Shown piece by piece: positions 33,308 to 42,751 of a stretch of DNA of 64,000 bases. A program made the translations under genes and the position numbers. Position 1 is the first letter of the stretch. Every line of letters starts with the position of its first letter. Source of the DNA: Pigmentiphaga humi (lineage in GTDB: Bacteria; Pseudomonadota; Gammaproteobacteria; Burkholderiales; Burkholderiaceae_B). Where the stretch lies: contig NZ_UWPJ01000016.1 of NCBI RefSeq assembly GCF_900606115.1, positions 149,909 to 213,908 of the forward strand, read 5' to 3'. The notes below the pieces were generated by a model. That model worked only from the letters and a program-made list of their open reading frames with translations, did no database searches and was not told the origin of the DNA.

Positions 33308-34570
33308 TTGGTAGCGGACACCCGCCAGACGCAAGCCATCAGCGGCGTCGCTCCCACGCAGAGCTGGGAGCGCTATCGCGAAGATGCGCGCGAAGCCATC
33401 CTGGCCAGGCTGCTCAACGTCCCGGGCGGCGGCACGCCAGGCGGCGCCCGCGCGTCCGGCGGCTCCGCCCTGCCGAACGGGCTGGTGCGCGCCACGGTCC
33501 TGCAGGCCAACAGCGACACCGAAGCGCTGGTGGACATCGGCGGCAAGCCCTATCTGGTCAATACCCGCCAGGCATTGAGCCCGGGCGCCTCCATCGTGCT
33601 GCGCCTGCTCGACGACCGCACCTTCCTGCAAGGCCAGGAGCAGGCCCGGCGGGCCGGCGGCGCGCCCGCAGCCGCTCCCGGCGGCGTAACGGACAGCGAG
33701 GCCGCCGACACGGCCGGGCGCGGCAACGCCGTTCGCGCGCTGCGCGGCGTCGCGCCGATCGCGCTGCCGTCGCTGGCCGAACTCAAGGTCGAGACCGGCG
33801 ACACCAAGGTGATGCTGAGCGGCTCGGCCCGCCTGCTGCTGGCCCTGGTGGACGAGATCGGCGGCGCGCAGCGCAGCGTCCCGCTCGCGCCGCTGCGCCT
33901 CGGCGCCGACGCCACCGCCGCCGAGGCCGCCCAGCGCCTGCAGCAGGGCGTCGCGCAGTCGGGGCTGTTCTACGAGGCCCACCTGCAGGAGTGGCGCGAA
34001 GGCCGCCGCGAGCTGGACACGCTGCGGACCGAACCCCAGGCCGCGCTATCGCCCGGGCCGCCGGCCAAAGAACACGCTCCCGCGGCCGCCGCGCCGGCCG
34101 CCCTGCCCGCCGAACCGGCCACGCCCGAGCAGAATGCCGCCAAAGGCCTGCAAGCGGCGCTCGACGCCATTCCGCCGGACGTGCGGCAGGTGGTGCAGGA
34201 CCAGATCGCGGTGCTGGCCAGCGGCCGCCTGTTCCTGCAGGGTGCCTGGGCCGAGCAGCCGTTCACGCTGGAGATCGAGCCCGACGACGGCCAGGGCCGC
34301 GATGCCGAGCTGCCGCTGTCCTGGCGCATACGCATTGCCGTCCAGACGCGCCATCTCGGCACCTTGCAGGTGGACGTCACGCTGGCCGGCACCGATGCCC
34401 GCATTGCCATCCAGCCCGACACCCATGCCTTGCGGGGACAGCGCCTGCGCGATCTGCAGGCCCGGCTCACGGGCGGCGGCCTGGACCTGCAGCAGGCCTT
34501 GGATGGCCAGGGACTGCGCATGACCGACCTCCAGGTCGCCACCGCCTCGCGCTCCCCGGCCCGCGCATGA
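33308..34570 (+). CDS. FliK-like protein with C-terminal hook-length domain
   Basis: A 420-residue protein with a Pro/Ala-rich middle (about residues 240-280) and a C-terminal Flg_hook-type domain: IEPDDGQGRDAELPLSWRIR, then VQTRHLGTLQVDVTLAGTDA and LRDLQARLTGGGLDLQQAL. The only plausible start is TTG 33308, three bases after the fliT stop, with a poor Shine-Dalgarno. It overlaps the next gene as ATGA. A conventional fliK sits at 40830, so this is a second, divergent FliK-like protein. Its pairing with an FlhB C-domain paralogue suggests a role at the export switch. Some annotations simply call it hypothetical. Confidence 0.75.
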   Translation: MVADTRQTQAISGVAPTQSWERYREDAREAILARLLNVPGGGTPGGARASGGSALPNGLVRATVLQANSDTEALVDIGGKPYLVNTRQALSPGASIVLRLLDDRTFLQGQEQARRAGGAPAAAPGGVTDSEAADTAGRGNAVRALRGVAPIALPSLAELKVETGDTKVMLSGSARLLLALVDEIGGAQRSVPLAPLRLGADATAAEAAQRLQQGVAQSGLFYEAHLQEWREGRRELDTLRTEPQAALSPGPPAKEHAPAAAAPAALPAEPATPEQNAAKGLQAALDAIPPDVRQVVQDQIAVLASGRLFLQGAWAEQPFTLEIEPDDGQGRDAELPLSWRIRIAVQTRHLGTLQVDVTLAGTDARIAIQPDTHALRGQRLRDLQARLTGGGLDLQQALDGQGLRMTDLQVATASRSPARA

Positions 34571-34905
34571 ACGCCCCGCCGAACGATTTCCCGGGCGACG
34601 ACAAGCTCGACGACCCGCGGCGCATCCAGGCGGTGGCGCTGCGCTACGAGAAAGAGCGCAAGACGCCTATCGTGGTCGCCAAGGGCAGCGGCATGATCGC
34701 CGAGGAAATCCTGCGCCGCGCCAAGGATGCGGGCGTGTTCGTGCACAGCTCGCGCGAGCTGATCGACCTGCTGATGAAAGTGGACCTGGACGCGCGCATC
34801 CCGCCTTCGCTGTATGCGGCGGTAGCCGAGGTACTGGCCTGGGTCTACCGGCAGGACGCAGCCGCGGGCGCGGCCGGCGAAGGCGGGCCGGCAAGAACGC
34901 CCTGA
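34567..34905 (+). CDS. FlhB C-terminal domain paralogue (FlhX-like)
   Basis: A 112-residue protein equivalent to the cytoplasmic cleaved fragment of FlhB/YscU: VALRYEKERKTPIVVAKGSG, MIAEEILRRAKDAGVFVHSS and LMKVDLDARIPPSLYAAVAE. It has no membrane part, and the NPTH cleavage motif is absent; the equivalent place reads DDPRR. In other bacteria such proteins can substitute for the cleaved FlhB domain. The ATG overlaps the stop of the FliK-like gene. It converges on fliE with a 3-base gap. Confidence 0.88.
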   Translation: MNAPPNDFPGDDKLDDPRRIQAVALRYEKERKTPIVVAKGSGMIAEEILRRAKDAGVFVHSSRELIDLLMKVDLDARIPPSLYAAVAEVLAWVYRQDAAAGAAGEGGPARTP

Positions 34906-34908
34906 GCC

Positions 34909-35256
34909 TCAGACCTGCATGTTCATGACTTCGTTGTAGGCCGCGACCACGCGGTTGCGCGCCTGCGCGAGCATCTGGAACGACAGGCTGGCCTTGTTCA
35001 TGGCGATCATGGTGGCTTCCAGGCCGGTCTCGGGGTCGCCCTGCTGGTAGGCGCGCTGCATGGCGGACGCCTCGGTCTGGGCCTGCTGCACGCCCTGGAT
35101 GGCGTCGACCAGCACGTTGGCGAACGAAGCCGGCGCCTGCGTCCCGCCCATCAGCGCGTCCGGGCGCGACAGCATCTGCGCAGCGCGCGCCATGCCGGTG
35201 CCGCTGGCCTGGGCCTGGCCGGGAAAAGAAGCGAGCACGTCCTGGATGCGGTCCAT
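34909..35256 (-). CDS. fliE: Hook-basal body protein FliE
   Basis: FliE joins the MS-ring to the rod. The 115-residue protein has the conserved C-terminus GDPETGLEATMIAMNKASLS followed by FQMLAQARNRVVAAYNEVMN, and an N-half with FANVLVDAIQGVQQAQTEAS. AGGA precedes the ATG at about 8 bases. It is transcribed away from fliF, with a 210-base divergent region between. Confidence 0.95.
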   Translation of the reverse strand: MDRIQDVLASFPGQAQASGTGMARAAQMLSRPDALMGGTQAPASFANVLVDAIQGVQQAQTEASAMQRAYQQGDPETGLEATMIAMNKASLSFQMLAQARNRVVAAYNEVMNMQV

Positions 35257-35466
35257 ATGGAGGGTTCCTGCCTGGAAAGAGTCCTGTCTGCCGATGCCAG
35301 GATGATAGGCATGCGGGAAGAATCCCAGAGCGGGAAGAGCCGGGGCAAAACCCGCTTATTCCTGCCTTGGCTGTGACAGTCCCCGGTAATAATACGAGTC
35401 CTAGAAAAAGGGGGAGGTCGCTCGGACGCCCCGCAGCCCAGGCATCCGGACCCGCTTCATCATTAC
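35257..35466. promoter_or_regulatory. Divergent fliE/fliF promoter region
   Basis: The 210 bases between the two starts carry no open frame of note. A GCGGG...CCCGC inverted repeat (about 35330-35354) and a short AT-rich stretch (GGTAATAATACGAGTC, near 35385) could serve early flagellar promoters. I see no sigma-28 match. FlhDC control is expected from family knowledge but no site can be assigned. Confidence 0.35.
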
Positions 35467-37125
35467 ATGGCCGACGACACGCAGAACCAGCCCGCCGCGG
35501 GCTCGCCCAGCGGCCACAAGCTCATGGCCGCGTTCGGCAGGCTGAACACGCGCCATCGGCTGGGGCTGCTGGTGGGCATTCCGGTGCTCGTCGCCGTCAT
35601 CGTGGCGGTGCTGCTGTGGAACCGCGCGCCCGACTACCGGGTGCTGTTCAGCGGCCTGTCCGACCAGGACGGCGGCACCATCGTCGCCGCGCTCCAGCAG
35701 CAGAAGATTCCGTATCGCGTCGCCGACGGCGGCAGCGCCATCCTGGTGCCGCCCGACCAGGTCCACGAAGTGCGCCTGCGCCTGGCCTCGCAAGGGCTGC
35801 CCCGCGCCGGCAACGTCGGCTTCGAGCTGATGGACAACAGCCGGCTGGGCCTCACCCAGTTCCAGGAACAGGTCAACTACCAGCGCGCGCTCGAAGGCGA
35901 GCTGGCGCGCTCCATCCAGAGCCTGGGCACGGTCAGGAGCGCGCGCGTCCACCTGGCCATTCCCAAGCCCAGCATCTTCATGCGGGAACAGAACCGGCCC
36001 ACCGCCTCGGTGCTGGTGCAGATGCTGCCCGGCCGCCTGCTCGAACGCGCCCAGGTGGCCGGCATCGTGCACCTGGTGTCCTCCTCCGTGCCCCAGCTCG
36101 CCCCGGGCGCGGTCAGCGTGGTGGACCAGACCGGCACGCTGCTGTCGTCCAACGACGCCGACGCCAACGGCCTGGACGCCAGCCAGCTCGAATACCTGCG
36201 CGCGATGGAGCAGCAGTACGCGCGCCGCATCGCCGAACTGATCTCGCCCATCGTCGGCGCGCAGAACCTGCGCGCCCAGGTGGCGATCGACCTCGATTTC
36301 AGCCGGCAGGAACAGACCGACGAGAGCTACCGCCCCAACGGCGGCCCCGACCAGGCGGCCGTGCGCAGCCGGCAAAGCTCCGAGGCGCGCGAGCCCGCCG
36401 CCGGCACCGACGGAGGCGTGCCCGGCTCGCTCAGCAATACGCCGCCCGGCGTGGCCACCGCGCCCGTCACGGGCAACGCGGCGACCAATCCCACGGCCGC
36501 GGCCACCGGCAATCGCGAGGCGGCGCAGAATCTGCGGCGCGCCGACACCACCAACTACGAGCTGGACAAGACGGTGCGCTACGTGCGCGAGCCGGTCGGC
36601 CGCATCAAGCGCCTGTCCGCCGCGGTGGTGGTCAACCACCGCACCAGCGTGGTCAAGGGCGAGACCGTCACCGCCCCGCTCAGCGAGGCCGAGCTCGCGC
36701 AGATCAAGGCGCTGGTCAACGACGCCGTGGGCTTCGATCCGCAGCGCCGCGATTCGGTGTCGGTCATCAGCATCCCGTTCAATGAAAGCAGCGCCGAGGC
36801 CGTGCCCGAGCCGGCCTTCTGGAAGCAGCCGGAATTCATCGACCTGGCGCGCGGCATCGGCGTCGCCCTGGTGGTGGCGCTGGCGGTGCTGTACCTGATC
36901 ATCGGCGTGATCCGGCCCGCCATCAAGCAGATGACGGCGCCGCAGCCGCCGCTGGAGCCGGCTTTCCCGGCCGGTGCGCCGCTCATGGCCGCCGCCGAGG
37001 CCGAGACTGCCGGCGCACCGCCGCAGGAAGATCCGCTGGAACGTGTCCGCCAGTTCGCCCGCGGCAACCCGCAAGTCGTCGCCAACGTGATCCGGCAGTG
37101 GATCAACGACGGCCAGAACGTCTGA
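35467..37125 (+). CDS. fliF: MS-ring protein FliF
   Basis: FliF forms the membrane MS-ring that seeds assembly. The 552-residue protein has two membrane segments, at about residues 34-54 (LLVGIPVLVAVIVAVLLW) and 458-480 (GIGVALVVALAVLYLIIGVI), bracketing a periplasmic region. Family motifs include YRVLFSGLSDQDGGTIVAAL and VRSARVHLAIPKPSIFMREQ. The cytoplasmic tail ending FARGNPQVVANVIRQWINDG is the FliG-binding site. No clear Shine-Dalgarno precedes the ATG. It heads fliFGHIJK. Confidence 0.96.
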   Translation: MADDTQNQPAAGSPSGHKLMAAFGRLNTRHRLGLLVGIPVLVAVIVAVLLWNRAPDYRVLFSGLSDQDGGTIVAALQQQKIPYRVADGGSAILVPPDQVHEVRLRLASQGLPRAGNVGFELMDNSRLGLTQFQEQVNYQRALEGELARSIQSLGTVRSARVHLAIPKPSIFMREQNRPTASVLVQMLPGRLLERAQVAGIVHLVSSSVPQLAPGAVSVVDQTGTLLSSNDADANGLDASQLEYLRAMEQQYARRIAELISPIVGAQNLRAQVAIDLDFSRQEQTDESYRPNGGPDQAAVRSRQSSEAREPAAGTDGGVPGSLSNTPPGVATAPVTGNAATNPTAAATGNREAAQNLRRADTTNYELDKTVRYVREPVGRIKRLSAAVVVNHRTSVVKGETVTAPLSEAELAQIKALVNDAVGFDPQRRDSVSVISIPFNESSAEAVPEPAFWKQPEFIDLARGIGVALVVALAVLYLIIGVIRPAIKQMTAPQPPLEPAFPAGAPLMAAAEAETAGAPPQEDPLERVRQFARGNPQVVANVIRQWINDGQNV

Positions 37126-37152
37126 GCAGGCCTTTCGCGATGATCCATCCAC

Positions 37153-38160
37153 GTGGCTAATAACGATCCGGAACAAGGCGTCATCGACGGCGCCATCCTG
37201 CTGCTGTCCCTGGGCGAGGAGGAAGCCGCGCAGGTGCTCAAGTATCTGTCGCCGCGCGAAGTGCAGAAACTCGGCACCTCGATGGCCGGCATGCAGGGGA
37301 TCGTCCGCGAGGAGATGACACTGGTGCTGGAGCGCTTCGAGGCCGACATCGGCAGCCATACCGGACTGGGGGCCGATGCCGACGCCTACCTGCGCAACGT
37401 GCTGACGCGCGCGCTGGGCGCGGACAAGGCCGGCTTCCTGCTCGACCGCATCCTGCACACCGGCGACACCTCGGGCATCGAGAGCCTGAAATGGATGGAC
37501 CCGGGCAGCGTGGGCGAACTGATCCGCCACGAACACCCGCAGATCATCGCCTCCATCCTGGTGCACCTGGAAGCGGACCAGGCCGCCGCGGTGCTCAACT
37601 ACCTGCCGGACCGGGTGCGCGGCGACGTCCTGCTGCGCATCGCCACGCTCGACGGCATCCAGCCCGCGGCGCTGCGCGAACTCAACGACGTCCTGCTCAA
37701 GATGCTGTCCGGCAACGAACAGATCAAGCGCCGCAAGCTCGGCGGCATCAGGACCGCCGCCGAGATCCTGAACTTCGTCGGATCCTCGTCGGAACACCAG
37801 ATCCTCGACGTGGTCAGGCAGACCGACGGCGACCTGGCGCAGCGCATCATCGACGAGATGTTCTCGTTCGAGAACCTGATCGACGCCGACGACCAGGGCA
37901 TGCAGACGCTGCTGCGCGAGATCACGCCGGAAACGCTCATCCTGGCGCTCAAGGGCGCGAGCGCGGAACTGCGCGAGAAAGTATTCCGCTGCATGCCCTC
38001 GCGCGCGTCGCTGCAATTGCGCGACGACCTGGAGGCGCGCGGACCGGTGCGGATTTCCGAAGTCGAACTGCAGCAAAAGGAAATCCTGAAGATCGCCCGC
38101 CGCCTGATCGAGACCGGCGACATGGCGATCAACGGCATGGGCGAGGACCAGTATGTCTGA
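37153..38160 (+). CDS. fliG: Motor switch protein FliG
   Basis: FliG transmits torque from MotA to the rotor. The 335-residue protein starts at GTG 37153 (VANNDPEQGVIDGAILLLSL). It has the middle-domain EHPQIIASILVHLEADQAAA and the C-terminal torque helix region MFSFENLIDADDQGMQTLLR. A nearby ATG is out of frame. It is 27 bases after fliF and overlaps fliH by 8 bases. Confidence 0.97.
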   Translation: MANNDPEQGVIDGAILLLSLGEEEAAQVLKYLSPREVQKLGTSMAGMQGIVREEMTLVLERFEADIGSHTGLGADADAYLRNVLTRALGADKAGFLLDRILHTGDTSGIESLKWMDPGSVGELIRHEHPQIIASILVHLEADQAAAVLNYLPDRVRGDVLLRIATLDGIQPAALRELNDVLLKMLSGNEQIKRRKLGGIRTAAEILNFVGSSSEHQILDVVRQTDGDLAQRIIDEMFSFENLIDADDQGMQTLLREITPETLILALKGASAELREKVFRCMPSRASLQLRDDLEARGPVRISEVELQQKEILKIARRLIETGDMAINGMGEDQYV

Positions 38161-38938
38161 ACAGCAGCCCGCGCCGCGCCGCATCGTGCCGGCCGAGGAA
38201 GGCCGCCACCTGCCGGTATGGAAGCTGGAGAGCTTCGCCGCGGGCATGCCGCAGGGGGCGCCGCGCCTGCGGCCGCAGACCGAGGAAGAAAAGCGCGCGA
38301 TCCAGCAGGCCCTGGCTGCGGCGCAACAGGAGGCCGAGCGGCGCGCGCGCGAAGCGGTCACGGCCCAGGCCGCCACGCAGGCCGCCCCGGCCGCCGGGCC
38401 CGCCGAACCGCAGCCCGCCGTGGACCCGGCAGAGGTCGAACGCATCAAGACCGCGGCCTTCGACGAAGGCTATGCCGCGGGCTACGACCAGGGCAGCGCC
38501 GCCGCGCGGCGCGAAGCGGAACAGTTGCGCCAGGCGGCCCTGGCCGCGTCGGACGTGTTCGCGCGCTTCGAAACCGAACTGGCGCCGCGCCTGATCGATC
38601 TCGCGGTCGAGATCGCGCGCCAGGTGATACGGCGCGAACTGGCGCAGGAATCCCATGCCGTGCTGGCGGTCGTGCGCGACGCCTTCGACCAGTTGACCGG
38701 CGGCGAGACCGGCCGCCAGTTGCTGCTGCATCCCGCCGACGTCCAGCTGGTGCGCGCCCACCTGGGCGAAGAACTCGAGCTCGGCCAGTGGAAAATCGTC
38801 GAAGACAGCGCCATGGCCCCCGGCGGCTGCCGCATCGCCACGCAGCAGTCCGACATCGACGCCACGCTCCCGACCCGCTGGAAGCGCACCCTGGCCGCGC
38901 TGGGCCAGGACGCCCCCTGGGACGACGCCCATGCATGA
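38153..38938 (+). CDS. fliH: Flagellar export stator protein FliH
   Basis: FliH links the export ATPase FliI to the switch. The 261-residue protein has a long charged/Ala-rich coiled coil (about residues 40-130) with [20 protein letters not shown]. The C-terminal vacuolar-ATPase-E-like domain contains [20 protein letters not shown] and [20 protein letters not shown]. It overlaps fliG and fliI by 8 bases each, so the three are tightly coupled. Confidence 0.94.
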   Translation: MSEQQPAPRRIVPAEEGRHLPVWKLESFAAGMPQGAPRLRPQTEEEKRAIQQALAAAQQEAERRAREAVTAQAATQAAPAAGPAEPQPAVDPAEVERIKTAAFDEGYAAGYDQGSAAARREAEQLRQAALAASDVFARFETELAPRLIDLAVEIARQVIRRELAQESHAVLAVVRDAFDQLTGGETGRQLLLHPADVQLVRAHLGEELELGQWKIVEDSAMAPGGCRIATQQSDIDATLPTRWKRTLAALGQDAPWDDAHA

Positions 38939-40352
38939 GCCGTCCGCCGCGCTGACCCGCTTCGTCGCCGACTGCACCGCCCGGGTGCGGTCGGTGCAGC
39001 CGGCGGCCGTCTCGGGCCGGCTCACGCGCGTGGCCGGCCTGGTCATGGAAGCGGTCGGCCTGAAACTGCCCGTGGGCAGCACCTGCCGCATCGTCCAGGG
39101 CGGCGACCGCGAAGCCGAAGCCGAAGTCGTCGGCTTCAACGGCGAGCGCCTGTTCCTGATGCCCTCGACCGAGATCCACGGCCTGACCGCCGGTTCGCTG
39201 GTCATGCCGCTGGATACCCAGCGCCCCGCGCCGGTCTATGCGCCCGGCGCCGGAGCGGCCGAGGCGCCGGACACGCTCGAGGAGGTCACCAAGCAGCTGC
39301 CGGTGGGCGACGCGCTGCTGGGCCGGGTGGTCGATGGCGCGGGCCGCCCGCTCGACCGCCTCGGCCCCATCCCCGCCGCCCAGCGCGCGCCGCTGGCCGC
39401 ACGCCCGATCAATCCGATCGAGCGCCAGCCCATCGAGCGCCCGCTGGACGTGGGCGTGCGCGCCATCAATGCCATGCTCACCGTGGGCCGGGGCCAGCGC
39501 ATGGGCCTGTTCGCCGGCTCGGGCGTGGGCAAGAGCGTGCTGCTGGGCATGATGGCCCGCTACACGGAAGCGGACGTCACCGTGGTCGGGCTCATCGGCG
39601 AGCGCGGCCGCGAGGTCAAGGAATTCATCGACCACATCCTCGGTCCCGAAGGCCTGGCCCGTTCCGTGGTGGTCGCGGCGCCGGCCGACGCCGCGCCGCT
39701 GATGCGCCTGCAGGGCGCAGCCTACGCCACCGTGCTGGCCGAGCATTTCCGCGACCAGGGCAAGAACGTGCTGCTGATCATGGATTCGCTCACGCGCTAT
39801 GCGATGGCCCAGCGCGAGATCGCGCTCGCCATCGGCGAGCCGCCCGCCACCAAGGGCTATCCGCCCTCGGTCTTCGCCAAGCTGCCGGCCCTGGTCGAGC
39901 GCGCCGGCAACGGCACCCATGGCGCGGGGTCGATCACCGCCTTCTATACCGTGCTGACCGAAGGCGACGACCAGCAAGACCCCATCGCCGATTCGGCGCG
40001 CGCCATCCTGGACGGCCACATCGTGCTCAACCGCGCCCTGGCCGACACCGGCCACTACCCGGCCATCGACATCGAACAATCGATCTCGCGGGCCATGCAC
40101 AACATCGTCGATGCCGCCCAGCAGCGGCATGCCCGCACCGTCAAGAAACTGTTCTCGCGCTACCAGCGCTCCCGCGACCTGATCCAGGTGGGTGCCTACG
40201 TGCCCGGATCCGACCGCGAACTCGACCAGGCGATCGCCGCGCACGGCGCGATCGGCCAGTTCCTGCAGCAGGACATGCAGGCCCGCGCCCCCTTCGCCGA
40301 CAGCCTGGCCCAGATGACCGCCATCGCCGAACATTTCGATGCGGCGGCCTGA
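38931..40352 (+). CDS. fliI: Flagellum-specific ATPase FliI
   Basis: FliI is the F1-beta-like ATPase that energises export. The 473-residue protein has Walker [21 protein letters not shown] at about residues 192-211, the family motif [20 protein letters not shown], Walker [21 protein letters not shown], and [20 protein letters not shown]. The ATG lies within the end of fliH. Confidence 0.97.
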   Translation: MHEPSAALTRFVADCTARVRSVQPAAVSGRLTRVAGLVMEAVGLKLPVGSTCRIVQGGDREAEAEVVGFNGERLFLMPSTEIHGLTAGSLVMPLDTQRPAPVYAPGAGAAEAPDTLEEVTKQLPVGDALLGRVVDGAGRPLDRLGPIPAAQRAPLAARPINPIERQPIERPLDVGVRAINAMLTVGRGQRMGLFAGSGVGKSVLLGMMARYTEADVTVVGLIGERGREVKEFIDHILGPEGLARSVVVAAPADAAPLMRLQGAAYATVLAEHFRDQGKNVLLIMDSLTRYAMAQREIALAIGEPPATKGYPPSVFAKLPALVERAGNGTHGAGSITAFYTVLTEGDDQQDPIADSARAILDGHIVLNRALADTGHYPAIDIEQSISRAMHNIVDAAQQRHARTVKKLFSRYQRSRDLIQVGAYVPGSDRELDQAIAAHGAIGQFLQQDMQARAPFADSLAQMTAIAEHFDAAA

Positions 40353-40377
40353 CCGACATGCCCGGAAACTCTCCACC

Positions 40378-40833
40378 ATGACCTCCTCCGCGACGCTCTC
40401 CACGCTGATCGACCTGGCGCAAGGCCGCAAGAACAAGGCCGCCCAGGAATTCGCCCAGGCCGCCGCCGCGCACTCGCACGCCCGCGAACGGCTCACGCTG
40501 ATCGAGAACTACCGGGCCGACTACGAAACCCGCATGCGCGACCAGGCCGGCGCGGGGCTGGACGGAACGCTGATCGGCAACTACACCCGCTTCATCCGGC
40601 AGTTGAGCGATGCCGTCGAGCAGCAGAATCAGGAGGTGGCGCGCTGCGAACAGCACTTGAACGCCACGCGCGCGGCCTTCTTCGAAGAGGAACGCAAACT
40701 CAAGTCGCTGGAGATCCTCGCCCAGCGGGAAGCCCAGCGCCAGGACGCGGCGCAGGCCAAGCTGCTGCAGAAGCAGGTGGACGAATTCGCGGCGCGCCGC
40801 AGCTTCGGACCCGCCACGGGATACGCACTGTGA
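40378..40833 (+). CDS. fliJ: Flagellar export chaperone FliJ
   Basis: FliJ is a coiled-coil protein that sits in the FliI ring. I use ATG 40378 (MTSSATLSTLIDLAQGRKNK), giving 151 residues; the open frame goes back into the intergenic stretch. Almost the whole protein is predicted coiled coil, rich in Glu, Gln and Arg (AVEQQNQEVARCEQHLNATR). It overlaps fliK as GTGA. Confidence 0.92.
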   Translation: MTSSATLSTLIDLAQGRKNKAAQEFAQAAAAHSHARERLTLIENYRADYETRMRDQAGAGLDGTLIGNYTRFIRQLSDAVEQQNQEVARCEQHLNATRAAFFEEERKLKSLEILAQREAQRQDAAQAKLLQKQVDEFAARRSFGPATGYAL

Positions 40834-41996
40834 GCGCCCTGCCTTCCACCCAGGCGGCCGTGCCCGCCTCTCCGGTCCTACCGGCTGCCCAGCCAGCACC
40901 TCCCGGACGGGACGATGGCGCGAACGGCTTCGACAAGGCCCTGGCCGACGCCGGCCGGGCACGCCAGCCTGCCGCGGAGCGGCGGGAGCAGGCGTCTGCC
41001 GCGGACGGGCAAGACCCGCAAGACCGCCCTGCCGGCGAAGACGGACAGGATGCGCCGGCAGGCATGGAGTGGCTCGCGCAGTGGGCCGCCTACGTACCGG
41101 CCGCCGTGCCTCCAGGAACGTCTGCCGCAGGCCTGGAGCCCGCTGCCGATGGCGAGGCCGCGGACGCGCTGCTGCCGTCCGATCCGGCGGCGAGCCAGCC
41201 TGTCGACCTGGCCTCGACCGATGCCGCCCAGGCCGGGCCGGTCCAAGGCGCGGCTCCCCAGCCCGGCCTGGCCGCCGGCATCACGCCGCCGCGCGGAGCC
41301 GGCAACGCGGCCAAGGCCGTGGCCGCGCGCTCGGACGATGTCGAGCCGGCATCCAGGCAGCCCGCCCCGGCCAGCGAACGCGCGTCTGCCGTTCCAGCCG
41401 CGCCAGCCGTGCCGGGTGCGGCGCAGGCGGCCCCCGCCGCCGAGCCCCGCCCCGCTCCCGGCGTGCTGCAGGATACGGCCACGGTCCCCGTGAACGGCAT
41501 CGCGCACACGCACGCAAGCTCCCCGCGCATCGACCTGCCGAGCGCACCGGGCGCGCCCACGCCGCTGCAGCAGGGCGCGCTGCAGGAGCGCATCGACGGC
41601 GCGCTGCGCTGGATGGCGGCGGGCAATCTGCAGGCTGCGCAGTTGCGCGTCGACCCGGACGCATTGGGCCCCATCACCATTCACCTGCGGCTGGACGGCG
41701 ACATTGCCAACGTCGCGTTCGGCAGCAACCACGAGGCGACCAGGCAGGCGCTGGAAAGCGCCCTGCCCGGCCTGAAGGACGCGCTCCAGGCCGGCGGTCT
41801 GAGCCTGGGCCAGGCCTCCGTGGGCAGCGAGCAACAGGGTTTCAGCCAGGCCCGGCAATTCGATGAGCCGGCCGGGCGGTCCGCCCGGGGGGCGTCCGGC
41901 GACGGCGCAGCGGCAGGACACGCCTCGGCCGCTTCCTCCGTGGAGGCCCAAATCCCGCGGCGCTCCGGCGACCGGCTGCTCGACGCCTACGCCTAA
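40830..41996 (+). CDS. fliK: Hook-length control protein FliK
   Basis: FliK measures hook length and switches export specificity. The 388-residue protein starts at GTG 40830, which overlaps the fliJ stop. It has a long Ala/Pro/Gln-rich ruler region and a conserved C-terminal Flg_hook domain: ALRWMAAGNLQAAQLRVDPD, ALGPITIHLRLDGDIANVAF, then GLKDALQAGGLSLGQASVGS. The ruler is low-complexity, as usual. It ends the fliF-K group; 174 bases follow before fliL. Confidence 0.93.
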   Translation: MSALPSTQAAVPASPVLPAAQPAPPGRDDGANGFDKALADAGRARQPAAERREQASAADGQDPQDRPAGEDGQDAPAGMEWLAQWAAYVPAAVPPGTSAAGLEPAADGEAADALLPSDPAASQPVDLASTDAAQAGPVQGAAPQPGLAAGITPPRGAGNAAKAVAARSDDVEPASRQPAPASERASAVPAAPAVPGAAQAAPAAEPRPAPGVLQDTATVPVNGIAHTHASSPRIDLPSAPGAPTPLQQGALQERIDGALRWMAAGNLQAAQLRVDPDALGPITIHLRLDGDIANVAFGSNHEATRQALESALPGLKDALQAGGLSLGQASVGSEQQGFSQARQFDEPAGRSARGASGDGAAAGHASAASSVEAQIPRRSGDRLLDAYA

Positions 41997-42170
41997 AGCC
42001 CGCCCGCGGCACCCTCCGCGCGGCATCGCGCCGTACCGGCAAATCGGCGCTTGCACGGGTAACCGCCCGATTTCCCCTGTTTTTCCACCGATCGCTGCCG
42101 TTACTTCCATCGATAATCCACACCGGGGATGGCTTGCCCATCCTTTTTCAAGTTTCCGGAGAAGTCGTTC

Positions 42171-42698
42171 ATGGCCGAGGCCGCCATTCCCGTCAAGCGC
42201 ACCAGGACCTGGCTCATCGTCCTCGGTGGGCTGGTCCTGCTGATCGTGATCGCCGGCATGGCCGCCATGCTGCTGATCCACAACAAGCAGCTCGCCAGCT
42301 TCGAGAGCTATGGCTATGCGGGCGGCCCCTCTTCCGAACAGGAACAAGTCGCCGAGCCGGCGCCCCCGCCGCTATCCAACGCGGGCAAGCACGTCTTCAG
42401 CGCGCTGGAAATGTTCACGGCCAACCTGGCCGAGCGCGACCGCGACCGCTTCGTCCAGGTCGGCGTGGTGCTCGAACTCGGCGACGCCAAAACCGCGGCC
42501 GCCTTCAATGCCGTGATTCCGCCGGTACGCAGCGAGATCCTGATGCTGCTGACCTCCAAGACCGTGGACGAGCTCGGCACGCTGCAGGGCAAGCAGCGCC
42601 TAGCCGTGCAGATCGTGGACATCGCCCGCAAATACATCGCGCCCGAGTACCAGTCCGGCATCTATGCCGCGCATTTCTCCGGCTTCGTCATCCAGTGA
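42171..42698 (+). CDS. fliL: Basal-body membrane protein FliL
   Basis: FliL surrounds or supports the stator. I use ATG 42171 (MAEAAIPVKRTRTWLIVL) with GGAG nine bases upstream, giving 175 residues. It has one membrane segment (TWLIVLGGLVLLIVIAGMAA) and a periplasmic FliL domain with DRFVQVGVVLELGDAKTAAA and VIPPVRSEILMLLTSKTVDE. It heads fliLMNOP. Confidence 0.94.
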   Translation: MAEAAIPVKRTRTWLIVLGGLVLLIVIAGMAAMLLIHNKQLASFESYGYAGGPSSEQEQVAEPAPPPLSNAGKHVFSALEMFTANLAERDRDRFVQVGVVLELGDAKTAAAFNAVIPPVRSEILMLLTSKTVDELGTLQGKQRLAVQIVDIARKYIAPEYQSGIYAAHFSGFVIQ

Positions 42699-42751
42699 AG
42701 CCGGTGCCTCGACGTCGATGACGCATCCAGCCGCCCCCGCCCGGAACGCCC

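Noticed and set aside
35401..38448. 1015-codon minus-strand frame opposite fliF and fliG
   Set aside because: Antisense shadow; fliF and fliG on the plus strand are unambiguous.
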